This document shows, piece after piece, positions 50,886 through 60,254 of a stretch of 64,000 bases of DNA (within the stretch, counting starts at the first letter, position 1; each line of letters begins with the position of its first letter). Source of the stretch: Streptococcus sp. 263_SSPC (GTDB taxonomy: Bacteria > Bacillota > Bacilli > Lactobacillales > Aerococcaceae); assembly GCF_001071995.1 (NCBI RefSeq), contig NZ_JVNU01000025.1, positions 172 to 64,171 on the forward strand. The letters are read 5' to 3'. The notes under the pieces were generated by a model, which saw nothing but the letters and a program-made list of their open reading frames with translations, did no database searches and had not been told where the DNA came from. The position numbers were made by a program, and so were the translations under genes.

Positions 50886-52139
50886 TTAGTACCCCAAAGA
50901 TGCATGCATACCGGCAACGTAACCCGTTACAAAAGCTGCGGTGATATTGTACCCGCCTGTGTACCCGTGGATGTCTAATAGCTCTCCACAGAAATACAGT
51001 CCTTGGGTTAATTTCGACTCTAAAGTTTTCGGGTTCACTTCTTTCAAATGAACGCCTCCACCTGTCACAAATCCCTTCTCAATCGGCAATGAGCCATTGA
51101 CGGTAAAGCGGAAATTCGTAAGGACTTCTTTAATCTGTGCCCAGTTGGCTTCGCTTAGACGATTGACCGCCGTTTGGTCGCTAATCCCCACTCTTGCTAG
51201 TAAAAACTCTACATATCGTTCAGGAAGTAACCCTTTCAAGTGATTTTTAATCGATTTTAGAGGCGCATCCTCCACAAACGATCGAAACTGTGCGTCGAGT
51301 TCGGCGTCGCTCATATCAGGCAAAGCATTCAGACTCATCACGACGTCCTTCTTGCCTTCTTTCTCCTGCACTTGATGCACGAAGCTTGAACAACGTAAGA
51401 CGGCTGGACCGCTCACTCCAAAATGCGTGAAAATCATATCCATCTGATGCGTCACAACAGGCTTTCCTTTGCCATTTAAGACACTAAGCGCCACATTGCG
51501 AAGCGACAACGCATGAAGCTCACCCTTCTTGATAAACTCCTCGCCACTCGTTAGCGGAACTTCTGTCGCAAAAAGCGGTGTAATCGTATGGCCAGCTACT
51601 TTCGCAATCCCATACCCGTCTCCTGTCGAACCCGTCTTCGGATAAGATTTTCCACCCGTCGCCAAGATGACCGCATCGGCTTCGAGTTGCTCGCCATTAT
51701 CCAGCTCCACCACTCGCACGGCTCCATCGCTCACACGAATCGTCTTCACTTTCACATTCGTACGTACTTGCACACCTAATTTCTTAATCTCCTGAATAAA
51801 CGTCTCCAGAATCGTCTTAGCCGAATCCGTCACCGGGAACATACGCCCGTGATCTTCTTCCTTTAATCGCACGCCGCGACTCTCGAAGAACTGAATAATA
51901 TCCTGATTATCAAATTGCGAAAAGGCACTATATAAGAAGCGTCCATTTCCCGGAATATGCTTCACGATTTCTTCTGGGGTACGACGGTTCGTCACATTAC
52001 AACGCGTTCCACCCGTGTGTAATAACTTCTTTCCAAGGGTTGGATTTTTCTCGAGCAACACGACTTCCGCGCCATGCATCGCCGCACTGACCGATGCCAT
52101 CAATCCGCTCGTTCCTCCACCAATAACAATAACTTTCAT
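50886..52139 (-). CDS. HI0933-like FAD-dependent flavoprotein (NAD(P)/FAD oxidoreductase)
   Basis: The ATG at 52139 follows GGAGGCAAGT, giving 417 residues. N-terminal FAD Rossmann motif VIGGGTSGLMAS, TLGKKLLHTGGTRCNVTN (family signature), the second glycine motif ILATGGKSYPKTGSTGDGY, and the closing FAD motif LDIHGYTGGYNITAAF. The family (BaiN/HI0933) includes reductases of uncertain substrate. A single gene with its own terminator. Confidence 0.93.
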   Translation of the reverse strand: MKVIVIGGGTSGLMASVSAAMHGAEVVLLEKNPTLGKKLLHTGGTRCNVTNRRTPEEIVKHIPGNGRFLYSAFSQFDNQDIIQFFESRGVRLKEEDHGRMFPVTDSAKTILETFIQEIKKLGVQVRTNVKVKTIRVSDGAVRVVELDNGEQLEADAVILATGGKSYPKTGSTGDGYGIAKVAGHTITPLFATEVPLTSGEEFIKKGELHALSLRNVALSVLNGKGKPVVTHQMDMIFTHFGVSGPAVLRCSSFVHQVQEKEGKKDVVMSLNALPDMSDAELDAQFRSFVEDAPLKSIKNHLKGLLPERYVEFLLARVGISDQTAVNRLSEANWAQIKEVLTNFRFTVNGSLPIEKGFVTGGGVHLKEVNPKTLESKLTQGLYFCGELLDIHGYTGGYNITAAFVTGYVAGMHASLGY

Positions 52140-52187
52140 ACTTGCCTCCAATTTTCTTTGTCCCAATCATTATAAAGCATGCAAAAT

Positions 52188-52213
52188 AAAAAAGCCTAGA
52201 GAAACTCTCTAAG
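52188..52213 (-). terminator. Terminator of membrane array 2
   Basis: AGCTTAGAGA / TCTCTAGGCT on the minus strand (one mismatch), followed by a T run. Confidence 0.85.
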
Positions 52214-52227
52214 CTTAAAGTTATCTA

Positions 52228-52677
52228 TCACTCTTTAAAGTTTTTCGCGCATAGGAAGTAAGAAACGCCTGAAAGAACCGACAAACATCCACCCATAAGC
52301 AGCGGGCCAAAATACATTTCTAAGCCTCTACTGAAACTACTGATGATTTTTATAACGACTGCGTTAATGGCCTCCAAACCGGGAACTGTTGCTAGTAGTG
52401 TGAGCACTACCGGAATAAGCAGCACTGCCCCTGCTAAAACAAATAAGTTTGAGACTTTGTTAGGAACTCGTTCGTCATCTTTATAGTAGAGCGCACTTTT
52501 TATAGCGACAATGAATACGAGAGGATTCAATATCCACATACCATATTGAACGGTATTCTGTATCGAATCACTTTTTGCAATCGCCGCAAAAGTTAACAGA
52601 AATGGTGATATGGTTGAAAAACCACCACCAATAAACCCTACCAAAGCACTAATCATTGCCCATTTTTTACTTTTCAT
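52228..52677 (-). CDS. Array-2 membrane protein, copy 5 (last)
   Basis: 149 residues with AAAGGAG upstream; four hydrophobic helices. It shares with the next four genes the opening KKWAMISALVGFIGG, the loop ALYYKDDERVPNKVSNLF with a helix after it, and the end LSGVSYFLCAKNFKE. No family recognised and no catalytic motif. The array-1 proteins are different in plan. Confidence 0.75.
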   Translation of the reverse strand: MKSKKWAMISALVGFIGGGFSTISPFLLTFAAIAKSDSIQNTVQYGMWILNPLVFIVAIKSALYYKDDERVPNKVSNLFVLAGAVLLIPVVLTLLATVPGLEAINAVVIKIISSFSRGLEMYFGPLLMGGCLSVLSGVSYFLCAKNFKE

Positions 52678-52749
52678 ATTCTCGTCTCCTTTAAGTTTTT
52701 AGTCCTCAAAATTCCTTTAATAAACACCACCTGCTAACTTTGTTTCTCT

Positions 52750-53199
52750 CTATTCTTTAAAATTCTTCAAGCAAGAAGCGTATCCGAGGCCACTAATAAT
52801 CGACAGAACCCCAACGACTACGATAGGCGGAAAGAGAATCAGAAAAATATCCACTTCTTCCTCAACCAAATCAAAGAATTGCAGTACGGCATGATCTAAG
52901 AAGAGAACTTTACTGAGGACCACGATAAGGATTGGGGCACACCCTAATATCCCTGCCAGTAAAAACAAGTTCGAGGCCCACTTCTTAACTCTGGAATCTC
53001 CTTTATAATAAATAGCACTTTTAAGAGCGACGACGAAGATTGTCACATAAGTAGCCACAATCAATAAGGCGGCTACCGTAAATAAGAACCCATCTGCTCC
53101 AAGGCCTGCCGCAAATAATACAACAGTAGCTACTAGCAAAAGCGCTCCTCCCTTAATGCCGACATTAGCACATCGTACCGCCCATGTTAAATCTTCCAT
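52750..53199 (-). CDS. Array-2 membrane protein, copy 4
   Basis: 149 residues, ribosome binding site AGAGGTG. Same plan: LTWAVRCANVGIKGG start, SAIYYKGDSRVKKWASNLFL, ISGLGYASCLKNFKE end. Helices at about 15-38, 42-60, 82-105 and 120-142. The 72 bases separating it from copy 5 show no other gene. Confidence 0.75.
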   Translation of the reverse strand: MEDLTWAVRCANVGIKGGALLLVATVVLFAAGLGADGFLFTVAALLIVATYVTIFVVALKSAIYYKGDSRVKKWASNLFLLAGILGCAPILIVVLSKVLFLDHAVLQFFDLVEEEVDIFLILFPPIVVVGVLSIISGLGYASCLKNFKE

Positions 53200-53213
53200 C
53201 TTACACCTCTCCC

Positions 53214-53669
53214 TTAGTCCAACTCTTTAAATTTTCTTAGACAAATCGCATAATAAATGCCCGAGACAACGGATAAAATCGATGATAGAAACATTAGCAT
53301 GAGCGCACGTTCAAAGCCATCACTTCCGTCGAATACCGCGAACATAATCCAATCAAGGGCTTCGCTGACAATCGGAACATTTGCCGACCCAATCAGTAAG
53401 CTTATAACGAAACCTACACCGCTTGAGGCTACAAATAGATTTGCAATCACCTGATTCACACGTTTGTCCGCTTTATAATAGTGCGCACTTTTCAACGCTA
53501 CGAAAAAAATAATTCCAAATGTCGTCACTAATAATGCAAGGGACAGCATTGCCCCCGAACGACTGGCGCCAAGTCCAGCCGCAAATAACGACAATAGGAA
53601 AAAGAGCGCTAAAGGCCCACCTAGAATCCCCACAAACGCACTAATCTTGGCCCATCTTTTATCTTTCAT
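53214..53669 (-). CDS. Array-2 membrane protein, copy 3
   Basis: 151 residues with AAAGGAG upstream. KRWAKISAFVGILGG, SAHYYKADKRVNQVIANLF, VSGIYYAICLRKFKELD. The best match to copies 4 and 5 in length and spacing; gap of 14 bases to copy 4. Function unknown. Confidence 0.75.
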   Translation of the reverse strand: MKDKRWAKISAFVGILGGPLALFFLLSLFAAGLGASRSGAMLSLALLVTTFGIIFFVALKSAHYYKADKRVNQVIANLFVASSGVGFVISLLIGSANVPIVSEALDWIMFAVFDGSDGFERALMLMFLSSILSVVSGIYYAICLRKFKELD

Positions 53670-53682
53670 CTTCTCAACTCCT

Positions 53683-54120
53683 TTAACTGTTGAAATGAAG
53701 TGATACCTTCAAGTAAGAAACACCGCTGACGATAAACAACACCCCTGCTAGCCAGGGTAACAATAAATAACTAATCGCGTAAATATCGCTCGCCCACTCC
53801 CAGCTAAAAACGAGCGTCTCCAGAGCTTTCCACTCCATGATGATTCGCGAGAAATAAAATAGTACGATGAGTCCTCCTGAAGTTAAAAATAGCTTCGGTA
53901 CCCATCTTTTAATCTGAACATCTCCTCTATAATAGCTCAATGCTTTTACCCCTAAAGCGATAACCAATAGATTGATGATTCCTAAAATAATTACTGCTTC
54001 GTAAGGTTGAGGTTGCCTTGGACGTCGAAGGATGACTATGAGTACGGGTGCAAGAATCGCTATCACACCCCAAACAATACCGACAACGCCACAAACTTGT
54101 GCTAATGTCTTATTCTTCAT
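53683..54120 (-). CDS. Array-2 membrane protein, copy 2
   Basis: The ATG at 54120 follows GAAGGAGGGGG, giving 145 residues. TLAQVCGVVGIVWGV, ALSYYRGDVQIKRWVPKLFL, VSGVSYLKVSLHFNS. It lacks the C-terminal Cys and FKE ending of copies 3-5 and has an Arg/Pro-rich loop after the first helix. Function unknown. Confidence 0.74.
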   Translation of the reverse strand: MKNKTLAQVCGVVGIVWGVIAILAPVLIVILRRPRQPQPYEAVIILGIINLLVIALGVKALSYYRGDVQIKRWVPKLFLTSGGLIVLFYFSRIIMEWKALETLVFSWEWASDIYAISYLLLPWLAGVLFIVSGVSYLKVSLHFNS

Positions 54121-54151
54121 CGGTCCCCCTCCTTCGAATTCAAAACATTGC

Positions 54152-54664
54152 TTAACCGTCAAATCGATTTAACGAAATTAAATATCCAGCTCCAGAAATC
54201 AAGCCCAACAGTCCAGAAACTCCACCCGTGATAATGAGAACAGATCCCATTCCACCGATTTGAAGTGTCACATCATTGATGCCTGTTAATCCTGGAATAT
54301 AGGAAACGAGAACCGGCAGAGTCGCAATAACTCCTAAACTTGCCGCCAGTAAAAAGATTTTCGTAATCCAATACGGAACTTCGCCCGTCTTTTTATAATA
54401 GCGATGACTAATTCTAGCGACAATAAACATCACCCAAATAAACACAACGAGATAAATAAACATCATCTGCGTTTGGTGCAGAATCTGAAGGGTTTCTTCT
54501 GAGGGCGCGGTAAATGGAAAAACAATACTAAAAATGACAATCGAAAAAATATTCGGCAAGATATAAGAAGGCGCCACAAAGATGAGTCCACCCCATACAA
54601 TTCCTAGTATTCCGCTTAACAACGCCCATAGTTTTGATTTTTTTGGTTGTTCTACAGCCTGCAC
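54152..54664 (-). CDS. Array-2 membrane protein, copy 1 (GTG start)
   Basis: 170 residues starting at GTG, 8 bases after AGAGG. KKSKLWALLSGILGIVWGG, ISHRYYKKTGEVPYWITKIFL, ISGAGYLISLNRFDG. The most divergent and longest of the five, with about four helices. First gene of the array; no clear promoter box is visible upstream. Confidence 0.72.
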   Translation of the reverse strand: MQAVEQPKKSKLWALLSGILGIVWGGLIFVAPSYILPNIFSIVIFSIVFPFTAPSEETLQILHQTQMMFIYLVVFIWVMFIVARISHRYYKKTGEVPYWITKIFLLAASLGVIATLPVLVSYIPGLTGINDVTLQIGGMGSVLIITGGVSGLLGLISGAGYLISLNRFDG

Positions 54665-54736
54665 TCACAACGCCTCTTTTCTTCTTGTTTCCCTTATTTT
54701 ATCACAACCGCTTGCACCTTAGAAGAAAATCCCCAA

Positions 54737-54769
54737 CAAAAAACACTTGCGCCAGATGACGCAAGTGCT
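54737..54769 (-). terminator. Terminator of ridA
   Basis: AGCACTTGCG / CGCAAGTGTT on the minus strand with a T run, 8 bases after the ridA stop. Confidence 0.9.
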
Positions 54770-54777
54770 CAATTCAT

Positions 54778-55164
54778 TTATCCTTTTACAGCAATCGCTT
54801 GGATTTCCACAAGGGCATTCTTTGGTAAGGCTGCTGCTTGGAACGCCATACGCGCTGGATAAGGGGCCGCAAAATACTCTCCATATACTTCATTCATGTT
54901 CGCAAAGTCGTTGATGTCCGCTAGGAGCACCGTTGTTGATACGACCGCATCCATTCCTACCCCTACGCTTTCTAAAATCGCACGGATATTTTTCAATGAT
55001 TGATGAGTTTGGCTAGCTATATCACTTCCTGCGAACTCCCCTGTTTCAGGAACGATTGGCAACTGTCCAGAGACGACAATCGTTTCTCCTGTGTAGGCTA
55101 CTCCTTGTGAGTAAGGCCCGATTGCTTTTGGAGCCTGTTCTGTTTGAATTACTTTCTTTGTCAT
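54778..55164 (-). CDS. RidA family enamine/imine deaminase
   Basis: 128 residues with AGGAGG upstream. The conserved [11 protein letters not shown] start, the arginine motif [24 protein letters not shown] and [16 protein letters not shown] are typical. It hydrolyses reactive 2-aminoacrylate and imines formed by PLP enzymes. It lies 10 bases after a PLP-dependent C-S lyase, which makes such products, so co-expression is sensible. Confidence 0.95.
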   Translation of the reverse strand: MTKKVIQTEQAPKAIGPYSQGVAYTGETIVVSGQLPIVPETGEFAGSDIASQTHQSLKNIRAILESVGVGMDAVVSTTVLLADINDFANMNEVYGEYFAAPYPARMAFQAAALPKNALVEIQAIAVKG

Positions 55165-55174
55165 GGAAATCCTC

Positions 55175-56404
55175 CTAGTCTAATGATGGCACAGTGTCCA
55201 CAAATACATATTTTTTCATACGGTCAAATGCTTCTACAAGACGCGCGTACGGCAACGCGAGGTTAATACGAATACATCCTTCACCAAAGAACATCTTGCC
55301 ATCTTGCCAAGCCACGCCGACATCCCAGCCGCGTTTTTCAAGCTGTTCGAGCGTCAGATTGTGTTTTTTCAAGAACTCTGAGCAGTCGATAAAGAGCATG
55401 TACGTGCCTTCAGGTTTTGTGACCTCCACGCCGTCAAATTCACGGTGAATAAAGTCGCACGCGTAGTCCGCATTCTTCTCAATCACTTCACGCAACTCTT
55501 CCAACCACTCGTATCCTTCTTCTTGATACGCCCCGATTAACGCATGCATTGACATCACATTCATCGCGTTATAATGCGGCTTCATCCCTTTTGACTCGAC
55601 ACGGTCTCTTAACGCATCATTGTAAATTACATGATAACTACCCACGAGCCCTGCCAAGTTAAACGTCTTACTTGGCGCATACATGGCTACTGTACGATTC
55701 TTTGCATCTTCTGAAATCAACTGCGTTGGGATATGCTTATGGCCTTTAAAAATAATATCTGACCAAATTTCATCCGACACGACAATCACATCGTACTTAC
55801 GGTAAATCTCCATCGCGCGTTCGATTTCTTCTTTCTCCCATACACGACCACTCGGGTTATGCGGTGAACAGAAAATCGCCACATGTATCTTATGCGCTTT
55901 GATTTTTCGTTCCATATCCTCAAAGTCCATACGATAAACGCCCTGTTCATCTTTCACGAGCGGGCTATGCACGGCCTTCAATCCATTATCGTTTAAGGAC
56001 TGCGTAAACCCGACATAGGTTGGACTATGTACTAACACGCTATCCCCAGGCGCAGCGTATGATGTTAAAGTCGATACGACTCCCCCAAGCACTCCATTTT
56101 CATGACCAATATGTTTGCGCGTTAACCCTGTTACTTGATGGTGGCGCGCATGCCACTGAATAATGCTCTCGTAGTACTCTTTAGAAGGCATGAAGTACCC
56201 GAAAATCGGATGTCCCAATCGTTTTTGCATCGCCGAAATCACTGTCGGTGCGGTTGGAAAACTCATGTCCGCGATCCACATCGGAATCACATCGAAGCCT
56301 TTCTTCGGTCTATCTGGCGACTTCCCTGGAATCAACCCCAGCCCATCAACAGCCAGCGCATCCATTCCACGTCTGTCATATTCCGTTGTAAAATCAAATT
56401 TCAT
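55175..56404 (-). CDS. MalY/PatB-type cystathionine beta-lyase (PLP enzyme)
   Basis: The ATG at 56404 has AGGAGG upstream and gives 409 residues. Fold-type I aminotransferase: [30 protein letters not shown] with the PLP lysine, [21 protein letters not shown]. The PatB/MalY branch cleaves C-S bonds of cystathionine and related amino acids, producing pyruvate, ammonia and a thiol. Probably co-transcribed with the RidA gene. Confidence 0.93.
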   Translation of the reverse strand: MKFDFTTEYDRRGMDALAVDGLGLIPGKSPDRPKKGFDVIPMWIADMSFPTAPTVISAMQKRLGHPIFGYFMPSKEYYESIIQWHARHHQVTGLTRKHIGHENGVLGGVVSTLTSYAAPGDSVLVHSPTYVGFTQSLNDNGLKAVHSPLVKDEQGVYRMDFEDMERKIKAHKIHVAIFCSPHNPSGRVWEKEEIERAMEIYRKYDVIVVSDEIWSDIIFKGHKHIPTQLISEDAKNRTVAMYAPSKTFNLAGLVGSYHVIYNDALRDRVESKGMKPHYNAMNVMSMHALIGAYQEEGYEWLEELREVIEKNADYACDFIHREFDGVEVTKPEGTYMLFIDCSEFLKKHNLTLEQLEKRGWDVGVAWQDGKMFFGEGCIRINLALPYARLVEAFDRMKKYVFVDTVPSLD

Positions 56405-56503
56405 CCGCAAAACCTCCTTGAATCTCCCCACCATTATACACCGTCCCCCGCCTCCACTCAACGCCCTCCGCGAACTCTGTCCGGTGCAAGTTTTTTCATA
56501 AAA

Positions 56504-56651
56504 AGCGTGATTCCCGATGAAAAAAACAACCTAAGGTAGCGTTGCAAAAAAATCCTTGGACTCTATAGTCATAGAAATAACTATGCAGATGCCCAAGGAT
56601 TTTAAAACAACGCTTTAACCCTTTAACTTATTTTTTTGCTAAAATCACGCT
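56504..56651. repeat. Internally deleted palindromic element, copy J
   Basis: Nested arms AGCGTGATT / AATCACGCT, AGCGTTG / CAACGCT, AAAATCCTTGG / CCAAGGATTTT and TCATAGAAATAAC directly joined to an ACTATG end. The two inner hairpins are lacking. The right arm overlaps the stop of the gene at 56650. On the minus strand the CCAAGGATT arm is followed by a T run, so it can terminate. Confidence 0.82.
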
Positions 56652-57444
56652 ATACTTTTCGTTTTTTTAGGAAGAAAACAATCACTCCGATTACACAGAC
56701 TCCCAATCCGATTGCTGGATAGAGAAAATTCTCTGCTGCTCCCGACATTTGTCCGACGAAAGTTTTCTGGTCATTTTCATGATACTTCTGAATCATTTCC
56801 TGTATTTCCTTTAAAGAATACCATCCCTTATTCGCTTGAACTGTCTGCTTTTCTACGTCGTATAACAATCCAATTTTTACATCTCCATTCGGAAATACTT
56901 TTGCAACAGTAATACCACCAAAAGGAGTATCATAATCCACATTGAAAACTAGTATTCCTTTGGTATCACTGCTATATTCCTCTCCTAAAAGTTCAGAAAT
57001 TTTCTGATATTCAAAATCCTGTGGTTTATCTGCATAGCTGCCCGACTTCGTTTGTAAACGACCATCAACTTCAGAAATCCAAAACTCCTTATTCATCCCA
57101 TTTAATAAGGTTTGCGCACTTAACCACCCGCTGTTTTTAGTAGTGATTGTCCCATCATCAGCTTGTTGGATTAACTGTTTTAATTCCTCTTCGGACTTAA
57201 CATCTTTTAGCTTCTTATCACCAAACACAAAGATTGTATGTTTTGTATCGAAAGGAACCCCATTCTCGGAAGAACGCTCTTTGTCCTTGACCTGTTGATT
57301 ACTTTTCTCCATCGACTCATCTAACACCTGATGCAATTCCTCTGTCGAAAGTTCCGGCGCTGCATAAACCGTTGAGAAAATTGAAGATACTACAAACAAT
57401 CCACTGACTACGACTAAAAATATTTTCTTTAATTTGAAAACCAT
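56650..57444 (-). CDS. Secreted protein with C-terminal membrane anchor
   Basis: The ATG at 57444 has GAAGGAG upstream, giving 264 residues. N-terminal signal peptide (FKLKKIFLVVVSGLFVVSSI, cleavage after a YAA-like site), a 190-residue extracellular part rich in Lys/Glu/Asp with FDTKHTIFVFGDKKL and VFNVDYDTPFGGITVAKVF, and a C-terminal helix followed by KKRKV. No family recognised. The topology is that of a type-I anchored surface protein. Function unknown. Confidence 0.75.
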   Translation of the reverse strand: MVFKLKKIFLVVVSGLFVVSSIFSTVYAAPELSTEELHQVLDESMEKSNQQVKDKERSSENGVPFDTKHTIFVFGDKKLKDVKSEEELKQLIQQADDGTITTKNSGWLSAQTLLNGMNKEFWISEVDGRLQTKSGSYADKPQDFEYQKISELLGEEYSSDTKGILVFNVDYDTPFGGITVAKVFPNGDVKIGLLYDVEKQTVQANKGWYSLKEIQEMIQKYHENDQKTFVGQMSGAAENFLYPAIGLGVCVIGVIVFFLKKRKV

Positions 57445-57593
57445 TTCTAAGATCTCCTTCCGTTCAAAAGACGGCTCCATCAAAATGAAAAAATATTCTA
57501 CATAACCAACATACAAATAGCACGTTCTCACTACTCTGCTTTCACCTATATAATACCACTCAACACTGTATTTAATCTACATGATTTTAATCA

Positions 57594-57690
57594 AATCCTT
57601 GGACTCTATAGTATGAACACTACAAAGATAGGAGCTGAGATGAAGACTGAGCCCGATGCAAGTTCATCACAAAATCGTGATTAGCGATGA
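57594..57690 (+). repeat. Truncated palindromic element, copy K
   Basis: Contains the left core arm AAATCCTTGGACTCTATAGT, AACACTAC, then AGGAGCTGAGATGAAGACTG with a CTGAG / CTGAGC-like second hairpin and CCCGATGCAAG. The first inner hairpin and the right arm are lost. Confidence 0.65.
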
Positions 57691-57711
57691 AAAAACTAAG
57701 GTAGCGCTGCA

Positions 57712-57870
57712 AAAAAATCCTTGGACTCTATAGTCATAGAAATAACGATTCGCATGCGAAAAGAATTAGAGCTCCATAGCTAGAATCGCTTTGGAGCTCT
57801 TTGACTTTCGCAAGGCCTGAGACCAAGGCTCAGGCTGGTGCAGTTATTTCTATCACTTTTTAAATCTTTT
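57712..57870 (+). repeat. Dispersed palindromic element, copy L
   Basis: Left arm AATCCTTGGACTC then TCATAGAAATAAC, right arm GTTATTTCTATCA; the outermost right side has diverged. Hairpin AGAGCTCCA / TGGAGCTCT and CCTGAGACCAAGGCTCAGG, with TGGTGCAG. Upstream it shares about 70 bases with copy J. Confidence 0.82.
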
Positions 57871-57951
57871 TCCCGTTTCTTGCCAAAGATGAAGTGCGGA
57901 CTCCGCAAAACGACATCACGTGATAACTGCGCATCACAGAATTGGTAAAAA

Positions 57952-58127
57952 AACGGAGTCCCCCTAGGATTCCATAGTATGAATAATAGAGAGAAGCAAC
58001 CGATGTGAATTACTGCCACTAAGAAATTTATTTCTAAGTGGCAGTTTGAAGCTCGGTAGGAGCCAAGACGTAGACTTGGCCCGGTGCCTCTATTATCAAT
58101 ACTATGGAGTTATCCTAGGGGGACGTA
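57952..58127 (+). repeat. Dispersed palindromic element, copy M
   Basis: Outer arms GTCCCCCTAGGAT / ATCCTAGGGGGAC and CATAGTATGAATAATAGAG / CTCTATTATCAATACTATG. Inner hairpin TGCCACT / AGTGGCA and CCAAGACGTAGACTTGG, with GCAACCGATGTGAATTACT, AGTTTGAAGCTCGGTAGGA and CCGGTGCC. It lies at the 3' end of the CBS-protein gene. Confidence 0.9.
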
Positions 58128-58134
58128 GTTCCCA

Positions 58135-58776
58135 CTATTTTCTCATCGCTGAAATCACGCGATAGCCTTTTTGTGCGATAAAGTCCGCTACTTCATCGGG
58201 CTCAGTAGAGTCCACATGAAGCACCACTTGCACTTTCCCATCGCGATGGAATACAGAAATTGTCGAAACGTTCACGTTGTTTTCGCGCAACACATTTGAA
58301 ATTTCTTCCAGAGGACCTGGTTTATCCTCATTAATTTCAATGAATAAACGAGAACCTGGAGTGTTGTATCCAGAAATTTCGATAAACGCATCGAAAATAT
58401 CTTTGTCGGTAATAATCCCTTCAACGTGTCCACGCGCATCTACGACTGGTAAGACGCCGACATTTTGTTGACGCATCAGTGACGCTGCTTCTTCTAATAA
58501 TGTATGAGCCTTCACTGTTAAGACTTGCTTTTGCATAATTTCGCTCGCAGTTGTCTTGTTTAATAAATAGTTCAACTCATGCATTGATAAGCTTGTCGCC
58601 ATTGAAGGTGAGTGCCCTGCAACAAGTTCTTCTGTTAATAGTCCGACTAACTTTCCGTCTTCTACAACTGGCAAGCGGTGAATGTCATGCTCCTTCATTA
58701 AGTCTAGAGCTTTCATAACCGTTGTTTCAGGCGTTACTGTAATAACGTTGGTTGACATATAATCTTTAACTTCCAT
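58135..58776 (-). CDS. CBS-domain plus ACT-domain protein (AcuB-like)
   Basis: 213 residues. Two CBS motifs (DYMSTNVITVTPETTV and ASEIMQKQVLTVKAHTLL) are followed by an ACT domain (RLFIEINEDKPGPLEEISNVL). CBS pairs usually bind adenosyl ligands and ACT domains amino acids. It lies 2 bases after livF with its own AGGAGGG site and is the last gene of the branched-chain amino-acid transport operon. An amino-acid-sensing regulatory role in transport is plausible. Confidence 0.88.
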   Translation of the reverse strand: MEVKDYMSTNVITVTPETTVMKALDLMKEHDIHRLPVVEDGKLVGLLTEELVAGHSPSMATSLSMHELNYLLNKTTASEIMQKQVLTVKAHTLLEEAASLMRQQNVGVLPVVDARGHVEGIITDKDIFDAFIEISGYNTPGSRLFIEINEDKPGPLEEISNVLRENNVNVSTISVFHRDGKVQVVLHVDSTEPDEVADFIAQKGYRVISAMRK

Positions 58777-58778
58777 GA

Positions 58779-59483
58779 TTACCCTCCTAGATATGCTTTC
58801 TGAATTTCATCACTTTCTAACAACTCTTGTCCTGTACCGCTCAATACCACTGATCCAGTTTCTAGTACATACGCACGATTTGAAATCGACAATGCCATTT
58901 TCGCATTTTGCTCGATAAGTAAAACCGTTGTCCCTGTCTTTTGGATTTCTTGAATGATTTTGAAAATCTCGCGGATGAAGATTGGCGCTAACCCCATTGA
59001 AGGTTCGTCGAGGAACAATAGTTTTGGACGGCTCATTAACGCGCGGCCCATCGCTAACATTTGTTGTTCCCCACCAGAGAGCGTTTGTGCATCTTGGTCT
59101 TTCCGTTCTTTCAAGATTGGGAAACGCTCGAAGACAGCTTCCATATCTTTTTGAATTTCTTCTTTATCCTTGCGTAGAAATGCCCCTAGTTCAAGGTTTT
59201 CTTTTACCGTTAATCCTGGGAATACGTGACGTCCTTCTGGCACTTGCACGAGCCCTTTCTCAACGATTTTCTTCGCAGATGTTGAAGCGATGTTCTCACC
59301 TAAGTATAGGATTTCGCCTTCTGAAGGATGGATGAGTCCCGATAAAGTCTTCAAGATGGTTGACTTCCCAGCACCGTTTGCCCCGATTAAAGACACGATT
59401 TCCCCTTCATTGACTGTAAAATCCACATTACGTACGGCTTGAATCATTCCGTAATGAACTGATAAATTTTTAACTTCTAACAT
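58779..59483 (-). CDS. livF: Branched-chain amino-acid ABC transporter, ATPase LivF
   Basis: 234 residues. Walker A GANGAGKST, signature LSGGEQQML, Walker B LLFLDEPSMGLAP, H-loop LLIEQNA. Order, size and the close neighbour LivG assign it to the HAAT class. AGGAGGTGAG upstream. Confidence 0.95.
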   Translation of the reverse strand: MLEVKNLSVHYGMIQAVRNVDFTVNEGEIVSLIGANGAGKSTILKTLSGLIHPSEGEILYLGENIASTSAKKIVEKGLVQVPEGRHVFPGLTVKENLELGAFLRKDKEEIQKDMEAVFERFPILKERKDQDAQTLSGGEQQMLAMGRALMSRPKLLFLDEPSMGLAPIFIREIFKIIQEIQKTGTTVLLIEQNAKMALSISNRAYVLETGSVVLSGTGQELLESDEIQKAYLGG

Positions 59484-60254
59484 CTACTCACCTCCTAAGT
59501 ACGCTTTAATAACTGCAGGATTTTGTTTGATTTCTTCTGGAGTTCCTTCTGCAAGCAGTCTTCCATATTCCAACACGTAAATGCGTTGGCAGATTTTCAT
59601 GACAAGCGACATATCGTGTTCGATTAACACAACGGTTAAATCAAATTCTCTTTGAATTTTGGCAATCAATTCGGTTAATTGAGCCGTTTCTTGAGGGTTC
59701 ATCCCCGCTGCAGGCTCATCTAAGAATAAGACTTTTGGTTTTGTCGCTAAGGCACGAACGATTTCCAATTCACGTTGTTGCCCATAAGCTAAGTTTTTCG
59801 CCTTTTCATCTTTGAGTGTATCTAACTCGAAAATCTTTAGCAATTCAACCGCTTCTTCGCGCATTTTCGCTTCTATATCATAGTATTTCTTCGTACGGAA
59901 TAATGTTGAGAACAATGAATCGCTCGAGTGTGCGTGCATGGCAATCATTACATTTTCGAGTACCGTTAAATCTTTAAACAAGCGAATATTTTGGAAGGTA
60001 CGCGCCATTCCTAGGCTTGTACGCTTGTAAGGTGCGAGTCCGTTTAATTTTTTCAACTGTCCATCTACTTCTAAGCTAACCGTTCCTTCTGTTGGCTCAT
60101 AAACTCCTGTTAACAAGTTGAAGAAAGTCGTTTTCCCAGCCCCGTTTGGTCCGATAAGTCCGATGAGTTCGCCCTTATTTACTTTCATCGAAACGTTAGA
60201 GACCGCAGAAAGTCCGCCAAAGTTTTTTGTTAGTCCATTAACTTCTAATAACAT
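59484..60254 (-). CDS. livG: Branched-chain amino-acid ABC transporter, ATPase LivG
   Basis: 256 residues from the ATG at 60254, which overlaps the livM stop (TGATG). Walker A GPNGAGKTT, YGQQRELEI signature region, Walker B VLFLDEPAAGMNP, H-loop LIEHDMS. The in-frame GTG three bases upstream is less likely. Confidence 0.95.
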   Translation of the reverse strand: MLLEVNGLTKNFGGLSAVSNVSMKVNKGELIGLIGPNGAGKTTFFNLLTGVYEPTEGTVSLEVDGQLKKLNGLAPYKRTSLGMARTFQNIRLFKDLTVLENVMIAMHAHSSDSLFSTLFRTKKYYDIEAKMREEAVELLKIFELDTLKDEKAKNLAYGQQRELEIVRALATKPKVLFLDEPAAGMNPQETAQLTELIAKIQREFDLTVVLIEHDMSLVMKICQRIYVLEYGRLLAEGTPEEIKQNPAVIKAYLGGE

